From positions 728,780 to 792,779 of the forward strand of contig NZ_CP051236.1 in NCBI RefSeq assembly GCF_017794765.1: a stretch of 64,000 nt of DNA, given 5' to 3'. Positions 10,031-19,360 of the stretch are shown here, piece after piece. Source of the DNA: Nitratireductor sp. (GTDB lineage Bacteria > Pseudomonadota > Alphaproteobacteria > Rhizobiales > Rhizobiaceae). The notes below the pieces were generated by a model. That model saw only the letters and a program-made list of their open reading frames with translations, did no database searches and had not been told where the DNA came from. Position numbers and translations under genes: made by a program. The first letter of the stretch is position 1. Every line of letters begins with the position of its first letter.

Positions 10031-11839
10031 TTAGTCACTCATCTTCAGGGCCTGGATGAAGGCTTCCTGCGGAATCTCGACCTTGCCGAACTGGCGCATG
10101 CGCTTCTTGCCCTCTTTCTGCTTCTCGAGCAGCTTGCGCTTGCGGGTCACGTCGCCGCCGTAACACTTGGCCGTCACGTCCTTGCGCATGGCCGAGATGG
10201 TTTCGCGTGCAATGACCTTGCCGCCGATGGCTGCCTGGATCGGGATCTTGAACATGTGGCGAGGGATAAGCTCTTTCAGCTTCTCGCACATGACGCGACC
10301 GCGCTTTTCCGCGGCCTGCCGGTGCACGAGCATGGAAAGCGCATCCACCGGCTCCTCATTGACGAGGATCGACATCTTGACGAGGTCGCCTTCACGGTAG
10401 CCGGTGAGCTGATAGTCGAAGCTCGCATAGCCCTTGGTGATGGATTTCAGCCGGTCGTAGAAATCGAACACCACCTCGTTGAGCGGCAGCTCATAGGTGA
10501 CCATGGCGCGCTTGCCGACATAGGAAAGATCCGTCTGGATGCCGCGCCGCTCCTGGCAGAGCTTCAGGATCGCGCCGAGGTAATCGTCCGGTGTGAGGAT
10601 GGTCGCCTTAATCCACGGTTCCTCGATGGAGGCGATCTTCACCACGTCCGGCATGTCGGCTGGGTTGTGAAGTTCGACCTGATCACCGGATGTCAGGTTC
10701 ATGCGGTAGACCACCGAGGGCGCGGTGGCGATGAGGTCAAGATTGAACTCGCGCTCCAGCCGCTCCTGAATGATTTCCAGATGCAGAAGGCCGAGGAAGC
10801 CGCAGCGGAAGCCGAAACCAAGGGCTGCGGAGGTCTCCATCTCGAAGGAGAAGGAGGCATCGTTGAGGCGCAGCTTGCCCATGGCGGCACGCAGGTCTTC
10901 AAAATCTGCCGCATCGACGGGAAACAGACCACAAAAGACCACTGGCTGCGCGGGTTTGAAGCCCGGTAGCGGTTTATCCGTCTGCCGTTTGTCCTCGGTG
11001 ATAGTGTCGCCGACACGGGTGTCGGCCACTTCCTTGATCGAGGCGGTGATGAAGCCGATCTCACCGGGACCAAGCTCCTCCACCATCACCATCTTCGGGG
11101 TCATGACGCCAACCCGGTCTACCGGATATTTGGCGTCCGTGCCCATCATGCGGATGGTCTGGCCCTTCCGAAGCTTTCCGTCGATCACCCGCACCAGCAC
11201 GATCACGCCGAGATAGGCATCGTACCAGCTATCGACCAGCAACGCCTTGAGTGGAGCCTCACGGTCACCGCCCTCGGGGGCGGGCAGGCGTGTCACGATG
11301 GCTTCCAGAACCTCGGCGATGCCCACGCCGGTCTTTGCGGAAATCGGTATCGCATCTGAGGCATCAAGCCCGATCACCTCTTCGATCTGTTCCTTGACGC
11401 GATCGGTGTCGGCGGCCGGCAAATCGACCTTGTTGAGGACAGTCACGATCTCATGATCGTTGTCGATGGCCTGATAGACATTGGCAAGTGTCTGAGCCTC
11501 GACGCCCTGGCTGGCGTCGACCACCAGAAGCGAACCCTCGCAGGCCGAGAGCGAGCGCGAGACCTCGTAGGCAAAGTCCACGTGGCCGGGCGTGTCGATC
11601 AGGTTCAGCACATAGTGCTGCCCGTCGCGCGCATCATATTCGAGACGCACGGTCTGCGCCTTGATGGTGATGCCGCGTTCACGCTCGATATCCATCGAGT
11701 CGAGGATCTGATCCTTCATCTCGCGGTCTTCCAGGGATCCGGTCATCTGGATCAGCCGGTCGGCGAGCGTCGACTTGCCATGGTCGATATGCGCGACGAT
11801 GGAAAAGTTGCGAATATTGGAAAGTGGCGTGTTCGTCAT
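10031..11839 (-). CDS. lepA: Elongation factor 4 (LepA), ribosomal back-translocase GTPase
   Basis: The 602-residue protein matches LepA length. It binds the ribosome and acts on stalled or mistranslocated complexes during initiation or elongation. The P-loop is [10 protein letters not shown] near the N-terminus, followed by [12 protein letters not shown] (switch I), DTPGHVDF and NKVDLP. The LepA-specific C-terminal domain has [24 protein letters not shown]. The frame continues upstream to 12157, but the ATG at 11839 ([17 protein letters not shown]) gives the conserved N-terminus. Divergent from the MarR gene. Confidence 0.97.
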   Translation of the reverse strand: MTNTPLSNIRNFSIVAHIDHGKSTLADRLIQMTGSLEDREMKDQILDSMDIERERGITIKAQTVRLEYDARDGQHYVLNLIDTPGHVDFAYEVSRSLSACEGSLLVVDASQGVEAQTLANVYQAIDNDHEIVTVLNKVDLPAADTDRVKEQIEEVIGLDASDAIPISAKTGVGIAEVLEAIVTRLPAPEGGDREAPLKALLVDSWYDAYLGVIVLVRVIDGKLRKGQTIRMMGTDAKYPVDRVGVMTPKMVMVEELGPGEIGFITASIKEVADTRVGDTITEDKRQTDKPLPGFKPAQPVVFCGLFPVDAADFEDLRAAMGKLRLNDASFSFEMETSAALGFGFRCGFLGLLHLEIIQERLEREFNLDLIATAPSVVYRMNLTSGDQVELHNPADMPDVVKIASIEEPWIKATILTPDDYLGAILKLCQERRGIQTDLSYVGKRAMVTYELPLNEVVFDFYDRLKSITKGYASFDYQLTGYREGDLVKMSILVNEEPVDALSMLVHRQAAEKRGRVMCEKLKELIPRHMFKIPIQAAIGGKVIARETISAMRKDVTAKCYGGDVTRKRKLLEKQKEGKKRMRQFGKVEIPQEAFIQALKMSD

Positions 11840-11967
11840 GCCGCTGGCCTTAGCAGGCAGTCCGTTCTTCGACAAGCAGATTGCTGCAGCAGATCGACGT
11901 CGTGGCGTGTCAGGAGCAAAAAGTTCGCGACATTGCGCATGGGAATGGGCGACCATATATCCCGCCC

Positions 11968-12465
11968 ATGAACGATCCCGATGAAACCAAGCTGGGTTTC
12001 CTGATCCATGACGTCGCGCGCCTGATGCGCAAGCGTTTTCAGGAAATAGACAATGAGTTCGGCCTTTCATCCGCTCAGTGGCGGTTGCTCTTTGGCCTTT
12101 TGAAGGCAGATGGTATGCCGCAGGTGCGGCTGGCCGAGCTTCTGGAAGTAGAGCCAATCAGCGTTTCGCGTATGGTCGACCGTTTGGCGGAAAGCGGCTG
12201 GGTGGAGCGCCGTCTAGCTCCTACAGACCGCCGCGTCCGCATGATCTACGCCACGCGCAAGGCTCGTGAAGCGTGCTCCGGTATTCGGGCGATCACCGAG
12301 ACTGTGCGTGATGAGGCGCTTTCCGGCCTCGCCGATGATGAACGGCGCATCCTGATCGACGCGCTGGGCAAGGTCGCGCACAATCTCTATGGAGCTGCGG
12401 CAGAAGAGCCGGCGGTGATCGCTCCCTGTGCCTCACCGGCGCCACGCAACGGGGCTTCCGCTTAG
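11968..12465 (+). CDS. MarR-family transcriptional regulator
   Basis: A 165-residue winged-helix protein. The DNA-binding region runs from [12 protein letters not shown] through [28 protein letters not shown], with the wing at [10 protein letters not shown]. MarR proteins repress genes until a small ligand or oxidant releases them. The start at 11968 is preferred to an upstream in-frame extension because it gives the usual short N-terminal helix. It diverges from lepA across a 128-base gap; no dedicated target gene is adjacent, so its ligand and regulon are unknown. Confidence 0.85.
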   Translation: MNDPDETKLGFLIHDVARLMRKRFQEIDNEFGLSSAQWRLLFGLLKADGMPQVRLAELLEVEPISVSRMVDRLAESGWVERRLAPTDRRVRMIYATRKAREACSGIRAITETVRDEALSGLADDERRILIDALGKVAHNLYGAAAEEPAVIAPCASPAPRNGASA

Positions 12466-12484
12466 ACGGCAACAGGACGGCCGA

Positions 12485-13279
12485 TCAATCGGCCACCAGT
12501 TTGCGGTAGAGGTGCCATGTGGCGTGACCGAGAATTGGCATCACCACGGCAAGACCGGCAAAGAGCGGCAGAGACCCGACAATGAGCGCGCCCGCCACCA
12601 GCACACCCCAGAGAGCGATGGGTACGGGGTTGGCGCTGGCCGCCCGTACGGAGGTGACAATTGCAGCCACCGCCCCGCAATCCCGGTCGAGCAGGATGGG
12701 AAAGGCTATGACTGTGGTGATCAGCACAAAGAGCGCAAAAATGAAGCCGATCGCATTGCCGAGTGTCAGGAGCATCAGGCCGGCATCGGTTGTAAACAGC
12801 AATTCAAGGAACTGTGAGAACGATGCGGGCGGTTCGGGACCGAGAAGGCGCACATACAGTCCCTGCGCCACCAGAAGCCAGGTCACGAAGACGGCAAAGA
12901 GCATTGCGCCCACAGCCATGATGGAAGGGATCGCCGGCGATCTACGCACCGCCAGAGCGTACCGCCAGGACGTGTTGAGCCCGGCCTCGCGTCTGCGGCT
13001 GATCTCATAAAGACCGATGGCGGCAAAGGGGCCGATAAGAGCAAAGCCGGAAGCAAGCGGAAAAAGAAGCGGCAGCGCATTCGCGCCCGAAGCCCAGTAT
13101 ATCAGAACCACTCCGACCAGCGGGTAGATGACACAAAGGAACGCGTAATGTGAGGGTTTCTGCCAGAAATCATCCAGCCCACGTCCAAGCGCATCGACCA
13201 CATCCGACGTGTTAATCTTGCGAACAGCCGGCAAAGACAGGGTCTTCTCGGTTCCTGCCATGACATGAAAATCCGTCAT
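12485..13279 (-). CDS. DUF2189 integral membrane protein
   Basis: A 264-residue protein with about six predicted transmembrane helices, matching the DUF2189 type (conserved start LPAVRKINTSDVVDALGRGLDDFWQKPSHY, then hydrophobic blocks). Function is not established for this family. The ATG at 13279 is preceded by GGGAGGT. It is convergent with the MarR gene; a short perfect hairpin GGCCGAT/ATCGGCC (12479-12494) overlaps its stop codon. Confidence 0.8.
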   Translation of the reverse strand: MTDFHVMAGTEKTLSLPAVRKINTSDVVDALGRGLDDFWQKPSHYAFLCVIYPLVGVVLIYWASGANALPLLFPLASGFALIGPFAAIGLYEISRRREAGLNTSWRYALAVRRSPAIPSIMAVGAMLFAVFVTWLLVAQGLYVRLLGPEPPASFSQFLELLFTTDAGLMLLTLGNAIGFIFALFVLITTVIAFPILLDRDCGAVAAIVTSVRAASANPVPIALWGVLVAGALIVGSLPLFAGLAVVMPILGHATWHLYRKLVAD

Positions 13280-13410
13280 TTCAGACCTCCCGGATCTGCC
13301 GGGACGCAGGCCGCACCCCGACGGCAAAGTGTAGCCGGATTATAGGCCCTCCGCCGGCTCGCGGCGAGGTTGTTGCCGGTAACATCTTCCGGAGCGGTTG
13401 GTGACCGGCG

Positions 13411-14619
13411 TCAGGACCGCACGGGGAAGAATGTCTTCTGCGCGAAGGGCGCCGTCGCCCCGTGAAGGAGCACTGAAAGAAGAATCGCGAAGACGGCTAT
13501 GTTGGTAATCGCCTGCGCCACATCGAAGCCGGACTGGTCCACCACAAGAATGAGATAGAGGACCGAGGCGAGCCCGCGCGGACCGAACCAGCCAACGAAC
13601 AGCTTGGCTCTGGTGTCGGTTCCCGTACCCAGCATGGCGACGAAAACGGGAACAATGCGAATGACGGTGAGACTGAGTGCTGCATAAAGCAGTGCCGGCA
13701 AAGCGGGTGCTTGCAGCGCCTGCGGAAGCATTGCCATGCCAAAAAGGAGAAAGGTGAGATTGGTGAGGATCGAGCCTTCCGTCATGGCGAAATTGCTGGC
13801 TTTTTCGACGGTTTCGGTGGGCAGCCGCCATCCAAACGCCAGCCCGGCCGCGAAGGCCGCAAGAAACCCGTTGCCGCCGGTCAGTTCCGCACCGAGATAG
13901 GCGAGCCCCGCAAGACCGACCATGATGGGCGTACGCCCGGCGGGATTTGAAAGTGAATGCGTAAATGCATGGGCAGCTGCCGCTGCACCGGCGTAGCCGA
14001 CAGCGAGACCGGCGAGCGGACCGAGAACCACCTGCTTTAGGAAAAACGTGGCGTGACCGGCCATGCCTTCGCCGCTGCCGGTATCGGCTGCGAGCGCCAG
14101 GGCGATCAGCAGGAGAGGCAGGCACAGGCCATCGTTCAGCCCGCTTTCGACATCCAGAGCCTCGCGCTCGACCTCGGGGAGACCGTCATTTCCGAAGACC
14201 GGCTGCGCCAGCGCCGCGTCTGTCGGTGTCAGAACAATGGCGAGCACGAGCGCACCGAAAACGCCGAGTGCCGGAAAAAGAACCATTCCCGCAGCGGTCC
14301 CGGCAAGGATCGTGAGCGGAATGCCGATGAAGAGAAGGCGTGCGGAAAGGAGGGCCGTTGCGCGCTTGGCCATGACGCTCGAGATACGAATGTTCGCGGC
14401 ATCGCGGAAAAGGATAATCGCAAGCGTTGCCGTCGCGAGGAACTCTACAACTGAACTATCCAGCGGCGAAGCGAGTGTGGCGTCGGCCATGTAGAAGCCA
14501 TAACCCAGCGCGGTAAAGAGCATTGGGCCTGACAGAACGGAGGCTTCAAGCTTTCGCGAGATGAGCGAGTAGCCGGTGAATGCGACAAAAAGCAGAACAA
14601 GCGCCACGTGAGTGTCCAT
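13411..14619 (-). CDS. Cation/proton antiporter, CPA1 (NhaP-like) family
   Basis: A 402-residue protein with about twelve predicted membrane spans. It should exchange Na+ or K+ for protons across the inner membrane. Signature regions are LTPTDAALAQPVFGNDGLPEVE and VESGLNDGLCLPLLL, where the conserved aspartates of CPA1 exchangers lie, and FVGWFGPRGLASVLY near the C-terminus. The ATG at 14619 follows AGGGGA and overlaps the stop of the upstream YiiX-like gene as TGATG, so the two are translationally coupled. Confidence 0.88.
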   Translation of the reverse strand: MDTHVALVLLFVAFTGYSLISRKLEASVLSGPMLFTALGYGFYMADATLASPLDSSVVEFLATATLAIILFRDAANIRISSVMAKRATALLSARLLFIGIPLTILAGTAAGMVLFPALGVFGALVLAIVLTPTDAALAQPVFGNDGLPEVEREALDVESGLNDGLCLPLLLIALALAADTGSGEGMAGHATFFLKQVVLGPLAGLAVGYAGAAAAAHAFTHSLSNPAGRTPIMVGLAGLAYLGAELTGGNGFLAAFAAGLAFGWRLPTETVEKASNFAMTEGSILTNLTFLLFGMAMLPQALQAPALPALLYAALSLTVIRIVPVFVAMLGTGTDTRAKLFVGWFGPRGLASVLYLILVVDQSGFDVAQAITNIAVFAILLSVLLHGATAPFAQKTFFPVRS

Positions 14620-15434
14620 CAGTGCGTTCCCCTGTCTTCCGTGGTGGCGCCAGCACTTTTCGGCGTGCCCCATTTCAGTGTCTTGTAGTCGAAGCCGAAG
14701 GCGAGGGTCGGCTTGACGATGGCAAAATAGGGAGAAAGGTCGAAATCACGCGGCGTGAAAAGGCTGTGATGACGGATGTGGAGAATCTCCTGCCGCGAGT
14801 AGGGGGATTCGGCGGAAGCATGCCCTTTGGCTTTGGTAGTTTCGGGCAGGATCGGATAACCCACGTTTTGAAATGCCTGGGCAATGAGCGATGAACAGAT
14901 GGCGCGCGTCGGATCGCCGGAGCCGATGGCGATCATTCGGCGGCGCCAGCGAACCGGCACGGGAGGCGTCGGCAGGAAGTAGCGCATCAGATCGAATATG
15001 TTGCGCATGTCGTAACGCAGGCCGAGCTTCTCGATCATGAATGCGACGATCGAATCCCGATCATCCGGTGTAAGACCGTTCGCGCGACAGATGCGTGTGT
15101 TGTAGGTTCTGTATTTGGACAGGGGCACGGCAATGCAGCCATCGCCCAGGATGACTTCTACGAGACGAGGGCGTTCGGAGCCGTCGTCAGGCTCCGGCAG
15201 GGCATCGCCTACATAGAGCGCTGCGTGGCTCCAGGTGGACTGGGTAAGATATTTGATCGCTGCTGAAATGCGCTGATTGCCCTCGATCAGCAGAATATCG
15301 CCGGGCTGCAGGGTGCGATGCAGGGTTTCCGGGTCCGACGGCGTGTAGGGTTGATACCCCGAGGATTCGCTTTGCAGCCGCCGCGCCAGGAAACGGCCGA
15401 ACCGGTCGAGCAGGGTGCTGGGTTGTTCGCTCAT
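14619..15434 (-). CDS. YiiX/YebB-like permuted papain-fold protein (NlpC/P60 superfamily)
   Basis: A 271-residue protein with the circularly permuted NlpC/P60 arrangement: GDILLIEG, then the catalytic-type histidine His70 in WSHAALYVG, and Cys180 in AICSSLIAQAF. Family members are predicted amidases or peptidases acting on cell wall or lipid-linked substrates. No signal peptide is visible, so a cytoplasmic or membrane-associated role is more likely. It starts at 15434 after GGGAGCG and is coupled to the antiporter gene through a TGATG overlap. Confidence 0.75.
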   Translation of the reverse strand: MSEQPSTLLDRFGRFLARRLQSESSGYQPYTPSDPETLHRTLQPGDILLIEGNQRISAAIKYLTQSTWSHAALYVGDALPEPDDGSERPRLVEVILGDGCIAVPLSKYRTYNTRICRANGLTPDDRDSIVAFMIEKLGLRYDMRNIFDLMRYFLPTPPVPVRWRRRMIAIGSGDPTRAICSSLIAQAFQNVGYPILPETTKAKGHASAESPYSRQEILHIRHHSLFTPRDFDLSPYFAIVKPTLAFGFDYKTLKWGTPKSAGATTEDRGTH

Positions 15435-15541
15435 TCGCTCCCGTCCGCGATTCTTCGATCAATGGCAGGTGGAACTTAGAGGTTTTATTCCGTTGGGCAA
15501 ACGGGCTGATGTGACCGATCTCTCTCGGAGATCAGCTTGAC

Positions 15542-15562
15542 TTAATTCAATCGTTTGATTAA
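15542..15562. promoter_or_regulatory. Imperfect palindrome, probable operator of the TetR/CecR regulator
   Basis: TTAATTCAA-TCG-TTTGATTAA, with seven of nine positions symmetric. It lies 9 bases before the TetR start codon, the normal place for TetR-family autorepression. Confidence 0.5.
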
Positions 15563-15571
15563 ATCAGAGAC

Positions 15572-16273
15572 ATGATGCAGAATTATGGCAATACGCAAAA
15601 TGCCGAAGCGCGGCTTTCATCGGCGGAGCACACGCGGCTCTCGCTCATTCGAGCGGGTTTGAAGCTCTTCGGTGAGAAAGGGTTTGACGGTACGACAACG
15701 CGCGAGATTGCGCGGGCGGCCGATGCGAATATTGGCTCCATCTCCTATCATTTCGGCGGCAAGGAGGGCCTGCGCGCGGCGTGTGCCGACCACATCGTCG
15801 AGTTGATCGGCAGGATTGCCGGCAGTGCCGTCAACCTCGAGCCGGACCATGGGGCGACCCTGACGCCTGCTGAGGCACGCGCGGTGCTGATGCAGGTGCT
15901 CGAAACGATGACCGGGTTTATAGCCGCGCGGCCCGAAGCCGGGCTGATCGTCAAATTCGTTCTGCGGGAACTCTCCCATCCCACGGTCGCACTCGATCGC
16001 ATCTATGAAGGCATGTTCGCCCCGGTTCACAAACGTCTCTGCGTGGTCTGGGAGGCGGCGACTGGCGAGCCTGCGGAGAGCGACGAGACAAGGCTGACCG
16101 TCTTCACGCTGATCGGCCAGCTTGTTTACTTCCGCATTGCCAGCGAGGCGGTGCAGCGGCGCATGGGCTGGAGCCGGATCGGTGCGCGGGAAGCAGCCGC
16201 CATTACGGCCATAGCCAGCGGAAATCTCGACGCCATACTTGCCGCGCGGATGCGCGAGAAGGAAACACCATGA
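15572..16273 (+). CDS. TetR-family regulator, CecR (YbiH)-like
   Basis: A 233-residue regulator. The helix-turn-helix is TTTREIARAADANIGSISYHFGGKEGL (about 44-70), and the C-terminal part resembles the DUF1956 ligand domain of E. coli CecR. CecR controls the ybhGFSR efflux operon, and here the next three genes are the same kind: HlyD lipoprotein, ABC ATPase and ABC-2 permease. The stop overlaps the next start by ATGA, so the regulator is the first gene of its own operon. An ATG at 15575 is an alternative start. Confidence 0.88.
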   Translation: MMQNYGNTQNAEARLSSAEHTRLSLIRAGLKLFGEKGFDGTTTREIARAADANIGSISYHFGGKEGLRAACADHIVELIGRIAGSAVNLEPDHGATLTPAEARAVLMQVLETMTGFIAARPEAGLIVKFVLRELSHPTVALDRIYEGMFAPVHKRLCVVWEAATGEPAESDETRLTVFTLIGQLVYFRIASEAVQRRMGWSRIGAREAAAITAIASGNLDAILAARMREKETP

Positions 16274-17223
16274 GCATGCTTTGTGCCATACCGGTTCTGG
16301 CTGGTCTGATCACCGGTTGCGGTTCAGCCGAGCCCCTGGCAGTCGGCTATGTGGAAGGCGATTATGTGCTGCTCGCACCAACGGAAGTGGGGCAGCTGAG
16401 CGCCGTTCCGGTGCGGCGCGGCGCGATCGTGGAAGCCGGTGCGACAGTTGCCGTTATGGATGACACGGATGCACGCATCGCCGTTCGACAGGCTGAGGCG
16501 GGACTGGCAGAAGCAGAAGCGCAGCTCGCCGACCTCAAGGAGCCGAAGCGGCCAGAAGAGATCGCCGTGCTGGAGGCAGCGCTGGCCTCCGTGAAGGCTG
16601 AGGCGGCGGAGGCGGGACGCGTGCTCTCGCGAACCGAAGATCTCTCTCGCCGCGGCATCGCCACGCAGGCCGAGCTCGACAAGGCACGCACGGCAAAGGA
16701 ACTGGCGGACACGCGCGTCGGCCAGGCCGAAGCCAATCTGGCGGTCGCCAGACTGCCGGCCCGCGCCGAGGCGATCAGGGCCGCAGCCAGGCGTCGCGAC
16801 CAGATGCAGGCAGCGCTGGAGCAGGCGCGCTGGCGGCTTTCCGAACGCGCCATCACCGCGCCTTCCGCCGGTCGCATCGATGATGTGATCCGCAATGCGG
16901 GCGATGTGGCAGGACCCTCTGCGCCGGTGGTCTCGCTTCTGCCGGATGGCGGGGTAAAGCTGAAGGTCTATGTGCCGGAAGCAGCTTTCTCCAGTCTTGA
17001 ACCCGATGCGCTGCTGGTCGTGAACTGCGATGGTTGCGCGCCGGGGCTGACGGCACGCATCTCCTATATTTCCCCGGACCCGGAGTTCACACCGCCGGTC
17101 ATCTACTCGCTTGAGACGCGCCAGAAGCTGGTTTATCTCGTGGAGGCGCGGCCGGAGGGTGAGGCGCGCAGTCTGCAGCCGGGACAGATCGTGGATGTAC
17201 GTCTGAAAGCCGACGCGCCATGA
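16270..17223 (+). CDS. HlyD-family membrane fusion lipoprotein (YbhG-like)
   Basis: A 317-residue periplasmic adaptor. It starts with a short hydrophobic leader ending LAGLITGCGS, a lipobox, so it is probably lipid-anchored. A lipoyl-like half (GQLSAVPVRRGAIVEAGATVAVMDD) is followed by a long Ala/Glu-rich coiled-coil hairpin (about 70-185) and the second lipoyl half (ITAPSAGRIDDVIRNAGDV). It should link the ABC exporter to the outer membrane. ATGA overlaps join it to the genes on both sides. Confidence 0.87.
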   Translation: MSMLCAIPVLAGLITGCGSAEPLAVGYVEGDYVLLAPTEVGQLSAVPVRRGAIVEAGATVAVMDDTDARIAVRQAEAGLAEAEAQLADLKEPKRPEEIAVLEAALASVKAEAAEAGRVLSRTEDLSRRGIATQAELDKARTAKELADTRVGQAEANLAVARLPARAEAIRAAARRRDQMQAALEQARWRLSERAITAPSAGRIDDVIRNAGDVAGPSAPVVSLLPDGGVKLKVYVPEAAFSSLEPDALLVVNCDGCAPGLTARISYISPDPEFTPPVIYSLETRQKLVYLVEARPEGEARSLQPGQIVDVRLKADAP

Positions 17224-18137
17224 ACGCGATCGATGTCCACGGCCTGGTGAAACGCTTCGGCGACAAGACCGTCGTCAACAATGTGACGATGCAGGTGGCG
17301 AAGGGCGAGATAGTCGGCTTTCTCGGCCCGAACGGATCTGGCAAGACAACGACCATCCGCATCATGTGCGGGCTTCTGACACCGGACGAGGGCGATGGCA
17401 CGGTTCTGGGCTTCAACCTGCGAACCGAAGGCCTGAAGATCAAGCGTGAAGTCGGCTACATGACTCAGCGTTTCTCCTTCTATGAAGACCTGACCATCGC
17501 CGAGAATCTGGCCTTTGTCGCAAGGCTCTACGATCTCAGACCGGTGGGCGCGCATGTAGACCGGACACTTGAGGATCTCGGACTTTCCTCACGGCGCAAC
17601 CAGCTTGCCGGAACACTTTCTGGCGGCTGGAAGCAGCGGCTGGCGCTGGCGGCCTGCATCATGCATCAGCCGAAACTTCTCCTGCTCGATGAGCCGACGG
17701 CGGGTGTCGACCCGAAGGCGCGGCGCGATTTCTGGGACGAAATTCATCGTCTTGCCGCAGACGGGCTGACGGTTCTGGTCTCCACCCACTACATGGATGA
17801 GGCCGAGCGCTGCCACCGCATTTCCTATATCTCCTACGGAACCATGCTGGCCACGGGGTCCGTGACAGACGTGGTGCGCGATGCCGGGCTTGTCACCTAT
17901 CTCGTTGACGGGCCGAAGCTTGAAAAGCTGGCTGACGAACTGCGGGAGCGGCCCGGCGTGGAGCAGGTCGCGCCCTTCGGCGCAAGCCTTCATGTGGTGG
18001 GGTCGGATGAAGACGCGCTGAAGGCGGCGCTACAGGATCTCGACGGGCGCGAGGGCGTGAGCGTGTCACGTGGCGAAACGAGCCTTGAGGATGTGTTCAT
18101 CCAGTTCATGGCCAATTCGACGGACAACATGCAATGA
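17220..18137 (+). CDS. ABC exporter ATP-binding protein (YbhF-like, single domain)
   Basis: A 305-residue ATPase. Walker A is GPNGSGKT (36-43), the signature is LSGGWKQRLALA, and Walker B is LLLLDEPTAGVDP followed by the H-loop STHYMDEAERC. The C-terminal extension (about 215-305) is typical of ABC-2 type export ATPases. E. coli YbhF has two ATPase domains; this protein has one, so the transporter probably uses a homodimer. ATGA overlaps at both ends tie it to the HlyD and permease genes. Confidence 0.9.
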   Translation: MNAIDVHGLVKRFGDKTVVNNVTMQVAKGEIVGFLGPNGSGKTTTIRIMCGLLTPDEGDGTVLGFNLRTEGLKIKREVGYMTQRFSFYEDLTIAENLAFVARLYDLRPVGAHVDRTLEDLGLSSRRNQLAGTLSGGWKQRLALAACIMHQPKLLLLDEPTAGVDPKARRDFWDEIHRLAADGLTVLVSTHYMDEAERCHRISYISYGTMLATGSVTDVVRDAGLVTYLVDGPKLEKLADELRERPGVEQVAPFGASLHVVGSDEDALKAALQDLDGREGVSVSRGETSLEDVFIQFMANSTDNMQ

Positions 18138-19267
18138 GCGGCTTCTTTTCACTTAGCCGGCTTATAGCTATGCTGATCAAGGAATTCATCCAGATGCGGC
18201 GCGACCGCATCACCTTCGGCATGATGCTGGGCGTTCCGCTGATGCAGCTCGTCCTTTTCGGCTATGCGATCAATTCCGACCCAAAGGCTTTGCCGGCGGC
18301 ACTCGTGTCGCTCAGCCAGGACCATTACAGCCGGGCCATGGTCTCGGCGCTCGAAAACACCGACTATTACCGCTTCGATCATGTGGTGGAGAGCGCAGCA
18401 GAGGCTGAGCAGCTCATTGCGAGCGGAGCGGTGGTTTTTGTGGTCACCATCCCGTCAGATTTCGCCCGCCGTGTCGACAGGGGGCAGCGGCCACAGATCC
18501 TGATCGAGGCGGATGCGACCGACCCGTCGGTGGCCTCCGGGGCGATTTCCACGCTCGGAACGGTGGTCTCGGAAGCGCTTTTGCGCGAACGCGGCGTGCC
18601 GGCTTCGGAAGCGACGCCGGCTGATCGGCTGGAGGTGATCGTTCACCGCCGCTACAATCCCGAAGGCATTTCGCAATACAACATCGTGCCGGGGCTGCTG
18701 GGCGTGATCCTGCAGATGACCATGGTGATGATGACATCCATCGCGCTCACCCGTGAACGCGAGCGCGGCACGATGGAGAACCTGCTCGCCATGCCGGCAA
18801 GCCCGCTGGAGATCATGCTCGGAAAGGTTCTGCCATATCTGGTGGTGGGAGCGGTGCAGGTGGCGGTGATCCTTGGTGCCGCGAAACTGCTTTTCGGCGT
18901 TCCCTTCATCGGCAGCCTGTGGCTTCTTCTGACGGCGGTCCTTGTCTTCGTTCTGGCGCTGGTTCTGCTGGGCTACACGATCTCGACCATCGCCCGCACG
19001 CAGATGCAGGCCATGCAGCTCACCTTCTTCTTTTTCCTGCCATCACTTCTTCTTTCCGGCTTCATGTTTCCATTTCGCGGCATGCCCCTTTGGGCACAGT
19101 GGCTCGGAGAAACCTTTCCGCTCACGCATTTCCTGCGCGTCATCCGCGCCATCATGCTCAAGGGAGCGGATCTGCCGGCAGTGGCATTCGAGACGGGAAT
19201 CCTCGCTCTCTTTATCCTTGTCTATGCCGGCCTGGCGTTGATGCGATTTCGCCGGACACTGGATTGA
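18134..19267 (+). CDS. ABC-2 type permease of the efflux operon (YbhS/YbhR-like)
   Basis: A 377-residue ABC-2 membrane protein: one N-terminal span (LIKEFIQMRRDRITFGMMLGVPLMQLVLFGYAI), a large periplasmic domain (about 45-180), then five C-terminal spans with the TRERERGTMENLLAMP motif. Only one permease gene is present, whereas E. coli has ybhS plus ybhR, so a homodimer is expected. Substrate unknown; relatives export drugs or cholate-like compounds. Confidence 0.9.
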   Translation: MSGFFSLSRLIAMLIKEFIQMRRDRITFGMMLGVPLMQLVLFGYAINSDPKALPAALVSLSQDHYSRAMVSALENTDYYRFDHVVESAAEAEQLIASGAVVFVVTIPSDFARRVDRGQRPQILIEADATDPSVASGAISTLGTVVSEALLRERGVPASEATPADRLEVIVHRRYNPEGISQYNIVPGLLGVILQMTMVMMTSIALTRERERGTMENLLAMPASPLEIMLGKVLPYLVVGAVQVAVILGAAKLLFGVPFIGSLWLLLTAVLVFVLALVLLGYTISTIARTQMQAMQLTFFFFLPSLLLSGFMFPFRGMPLWAQWLGETFPLTHFLRVIRAIMLKGADLPAVAFETGILALFILVYAGLALMRFRRTLD

Positions 19268-19280
19268 GACGGGGTATTTT

Positions 19281-19295
19281 TTAGAAGCATTCTAA
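19281..19295. promoter_or_regulatory. Irr-type iron control element, upstream copy
   Basis: TTAGAAGCATTCTAA, a perfect 6+3+6 palindrome of the iron control element type bound by Irr in Rhizobiales. It lies just upstream of the -35 element of mbfA. Confidence 0.75.
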
Positions 19296-19299
19296 TCTA

Positions 19300-19328
19300 T
19301 TGACGGTCACTGCGCCGCCTTCTATCTT
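19300..19328 (+). promoter_or_regulatory. mbfA promoter
   Basis: TTGACG at 19300-19305 and TATCTT at 19323-19328 with a 17-base spacer. The -10 element overlaps the start of the downstream iron box, so a bound regulator would block polymerase. Confidence 0.6.
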
Positions 19329-19341
19329 AGAATCATTCTAA
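19327..19341. promoter_or_regulatory. Irr-type iron control element, downstream copy
   Basis: TTAGAATCATTCTAA, a second perfect 6+3+6 palindrome centred 46 bases after the first. It overlaps the mbfA -10 box and likely transcription start. Confidence 0.78.
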
Positions 19342-19360
19342 ACAGTGGACTGCTCTTTTC

